From NCBI GenBank assembly GCA_027080755.1, contig JALWQC010000263.1:1-5554 (forward strand): a stretch of DNA of 5,554 nucleotides. Direction: 5' to 3'. A program made the translations under genes and the position numbers. The notes beneath the pieces were generated by a model. It was not told where the DNA came from and ran no database searches. It saw only the letters and a list, made by a program, of their open reading frames with translations. Position 1 is the first letter of the stretch. Every line of letters starts with the position of its first letter. Origin of the DNA: Paracoccaceae bacterium (lineage in GTDB: Bacteria; Pseudomonadota; Alphaproteobacteria; Rhodobacterales; Rhodobacteraceae). Below are positions 4,759 to 5,554 of the stretch, piece after piece.

Positions 4759-5457
4759 ATGGCTAAACACGGAAAACGTTACGCTGCGGCGAAAGCAGCC
4801 TTCGAAGGCAAGGAAAATGTTTCGGTAGAAGAGGCCGTCGCCCTGGTGAAATCCGGCGCGACAACCAAATTCGACGAAACCGTTGAAATTGCGATGAATC
4901 TGGGGGTTGACCCGCGTCACGCCGACCAGATGGTGCGCGGTGTTGTCTCGCTGCCTTCGGGCACGGGCAAATCCATGCGCGTTGCGGTTTTTGCCCGCGG
5001 TGACAAGGCTGACGAGGCCAAGGCCGCCGGTGCCGATATCGTTGGTGCCGAGGACCTGATGGAAAGCATCCAGGCCGGCAACCTCGATTTCGACCGTTGC
5101 ATTGCCACGCCCGACATGATGCCGATCGTCGGCCGTCTGGGCAAGGTGCTTGGCCCGCGCAACCTGATGCCGAACCCGCGTGTCGGCACGGTTACGATGG
5201 ACGTCAAGGACGCTGTCGAGGCTGCCAAGGGCGGCGAAGTGCAGTTCCGCGCCGAAAAGGCCGGTGTTGTGCATGCAGGTATCGGCAAGGCGTCGTTCGA
5301 CAAGGATGCGCTGGTTGCCAACGTCAAGGCTTTCGTTGATGCGGTTGCCAAGGCAAAGCCGGCAGGCGCCAAGGGCACCTACATCAAGAAAATCGCGCTG
5401 ACCTCTACCATGGGGCCGGGCGTGACGGTTGATATCGCGGACGCGACAGCCGAATAA
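4759..5457 (+). CDS. rplA: 50S ribosomal protein L1
   Basis: L1 forms the mobile stalk by the E site, helps release deacylated tRNA, and in many bacteria represses its own operon by binding the rplK leader. The 232 residues match the family length. Domain I is formed by both ends of the chain and domain II by the middle. The family signature lies at about residues 123-145 and includes [38 protein letters not shown] (38-57) is also typical. The start ATG is 5 bases after the rplK stop, and its purine-rich AAAGGG (4745-4750) overlaps the end of rplK, indicating translational coupling. A GC-rich hairpin follows the stop, and rplJ-rplL would be expected next. Confidence 0.99.
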   Translation: MAKHGKRYAAAKAAFEGKENVSVEEAVALVKSGATTKFDETVEIAMNLGVDPRHADQMVRGVVSLPSGTGKSMRVAVFARGDKADEAKAAGADIVGAEDLMESIQAGNLDFDRCIATPDMMPIVGRLGKVLGPRNLMPNPRVGTVTMDVKDAVEAAKGGEVQFRAEKAGVVHAGIGKASFDKDALVANVKAFVDAVAKAKPAGAKGTYIKKIALTSTMGPGVTVDIADATAE

Positions 5458-5462
5458 GGAAT

Positions 5463-5483
5463 TCCCCGGCCAGCGGTCGGGGA
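5463..5483 (+). terminator. Weak hairpin after rplA
   Basis: TCCCCG (5463-5468) and CGGGGA (5478-5483) form a 6-bp stem with a 9-base loop, starting 5 bases past the rplA stop. Only GTTT follows, so termination is likely partial; it may instead protect the mRNA 3' end between the rplKA and rplJL operons. Confidence 0.4.
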
Positions 5484-5499
5484 TGTTTCGGATCATTGG

Positions 5500-5554
5500 C
5501 ACAAGCCGGTGGTCCATCTGTCCAAGACGGTGGGTGATCGCAAGATCATAAATC
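5500..5554 (+). promoter_or_regulatory. Partial L10 leader (rplJ autoregulatory RNA), cut by window edge
   Basis: The sequence CCAAGACGGTGGGTGATC followed by a TGATC/GATCA stem capped by a GCAA tetraloop (5535-5548) and then TAAATC resembles the start of the L10 leader found before rplJ. There the L10-L12 complex binds to repress rplJ-rplL translation. The position just after rplA agrees. The rest of the element and rplJ lie beyond the window. Confidence 0.6.

Noticed and set aside
4555..5517. Minus-strand open frame of 320 codons
   Set aside because: It is antisense to rplK and rplA and contains no recognisable motif.

Overview
The window looks like the chromosome of an alphaproteobacterium, most likely a member of the Rhodobacteraceae. 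Three things point there. The tmRNA gene is circularly permuted (two-piece), the alphaproteobacterial form. The secE-nusG-rplK-rplA cluster has alpha-type sequences. The GC-rich substrate-binding protein and the Crp/Fnr plus DUF2892 pair resemble proteins common in that family. No complete new system is visible; the unusual signals are mostly RNA and regulatory.

Left part (1-1800), read on the minus strand. A partial tRNA-Trp(CCA) gene is cut by the window edge. Upstream of it lies an orphan Tat-exported ABC-type substrate-binding protein (282-1622) that ends in a strong hairpin. Its AT-rich upstream region carries a TGCA-N9-TGCA dyad and related TTTGCAAAA-like repeats. No permease or ATPase gene is present in the window.

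Middle part (1770-3250), plus strand. The permuted ssrA gene has the order acceptor piece with encoded CCA, short intervening segment, coding piece with the tag ANDNRAPSRLAIAA, terminator. Next comes a Crp/Fnr-type regulator that probably starts at TTG 2231. It is followed by a 70-residue YgaP-like (DUF2892) membrane protein. A dyad sits at about -41 of a plausible promoter for that gene, so the regulator may control its neighbour. A clear intrinsic terminator closes this block.

Right part (3265-5554), plus strand. This is the conserved protein-export, transcription and ribosome cluster: secE, nusG, rplK (L11) and rplA (L1). A terminator-like hairpin with possible competing pairings separates secE from nusG. 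A structure resembling the L1 autoregulatory site precedes rplK. The window ends inside what looks like the L10 leader of a following rplJ-rplL operon. Together these genes supply SecYEG, the NusG elongation factor and the ribosomal stalk and L1 regions, with feedback control at the RNA level.
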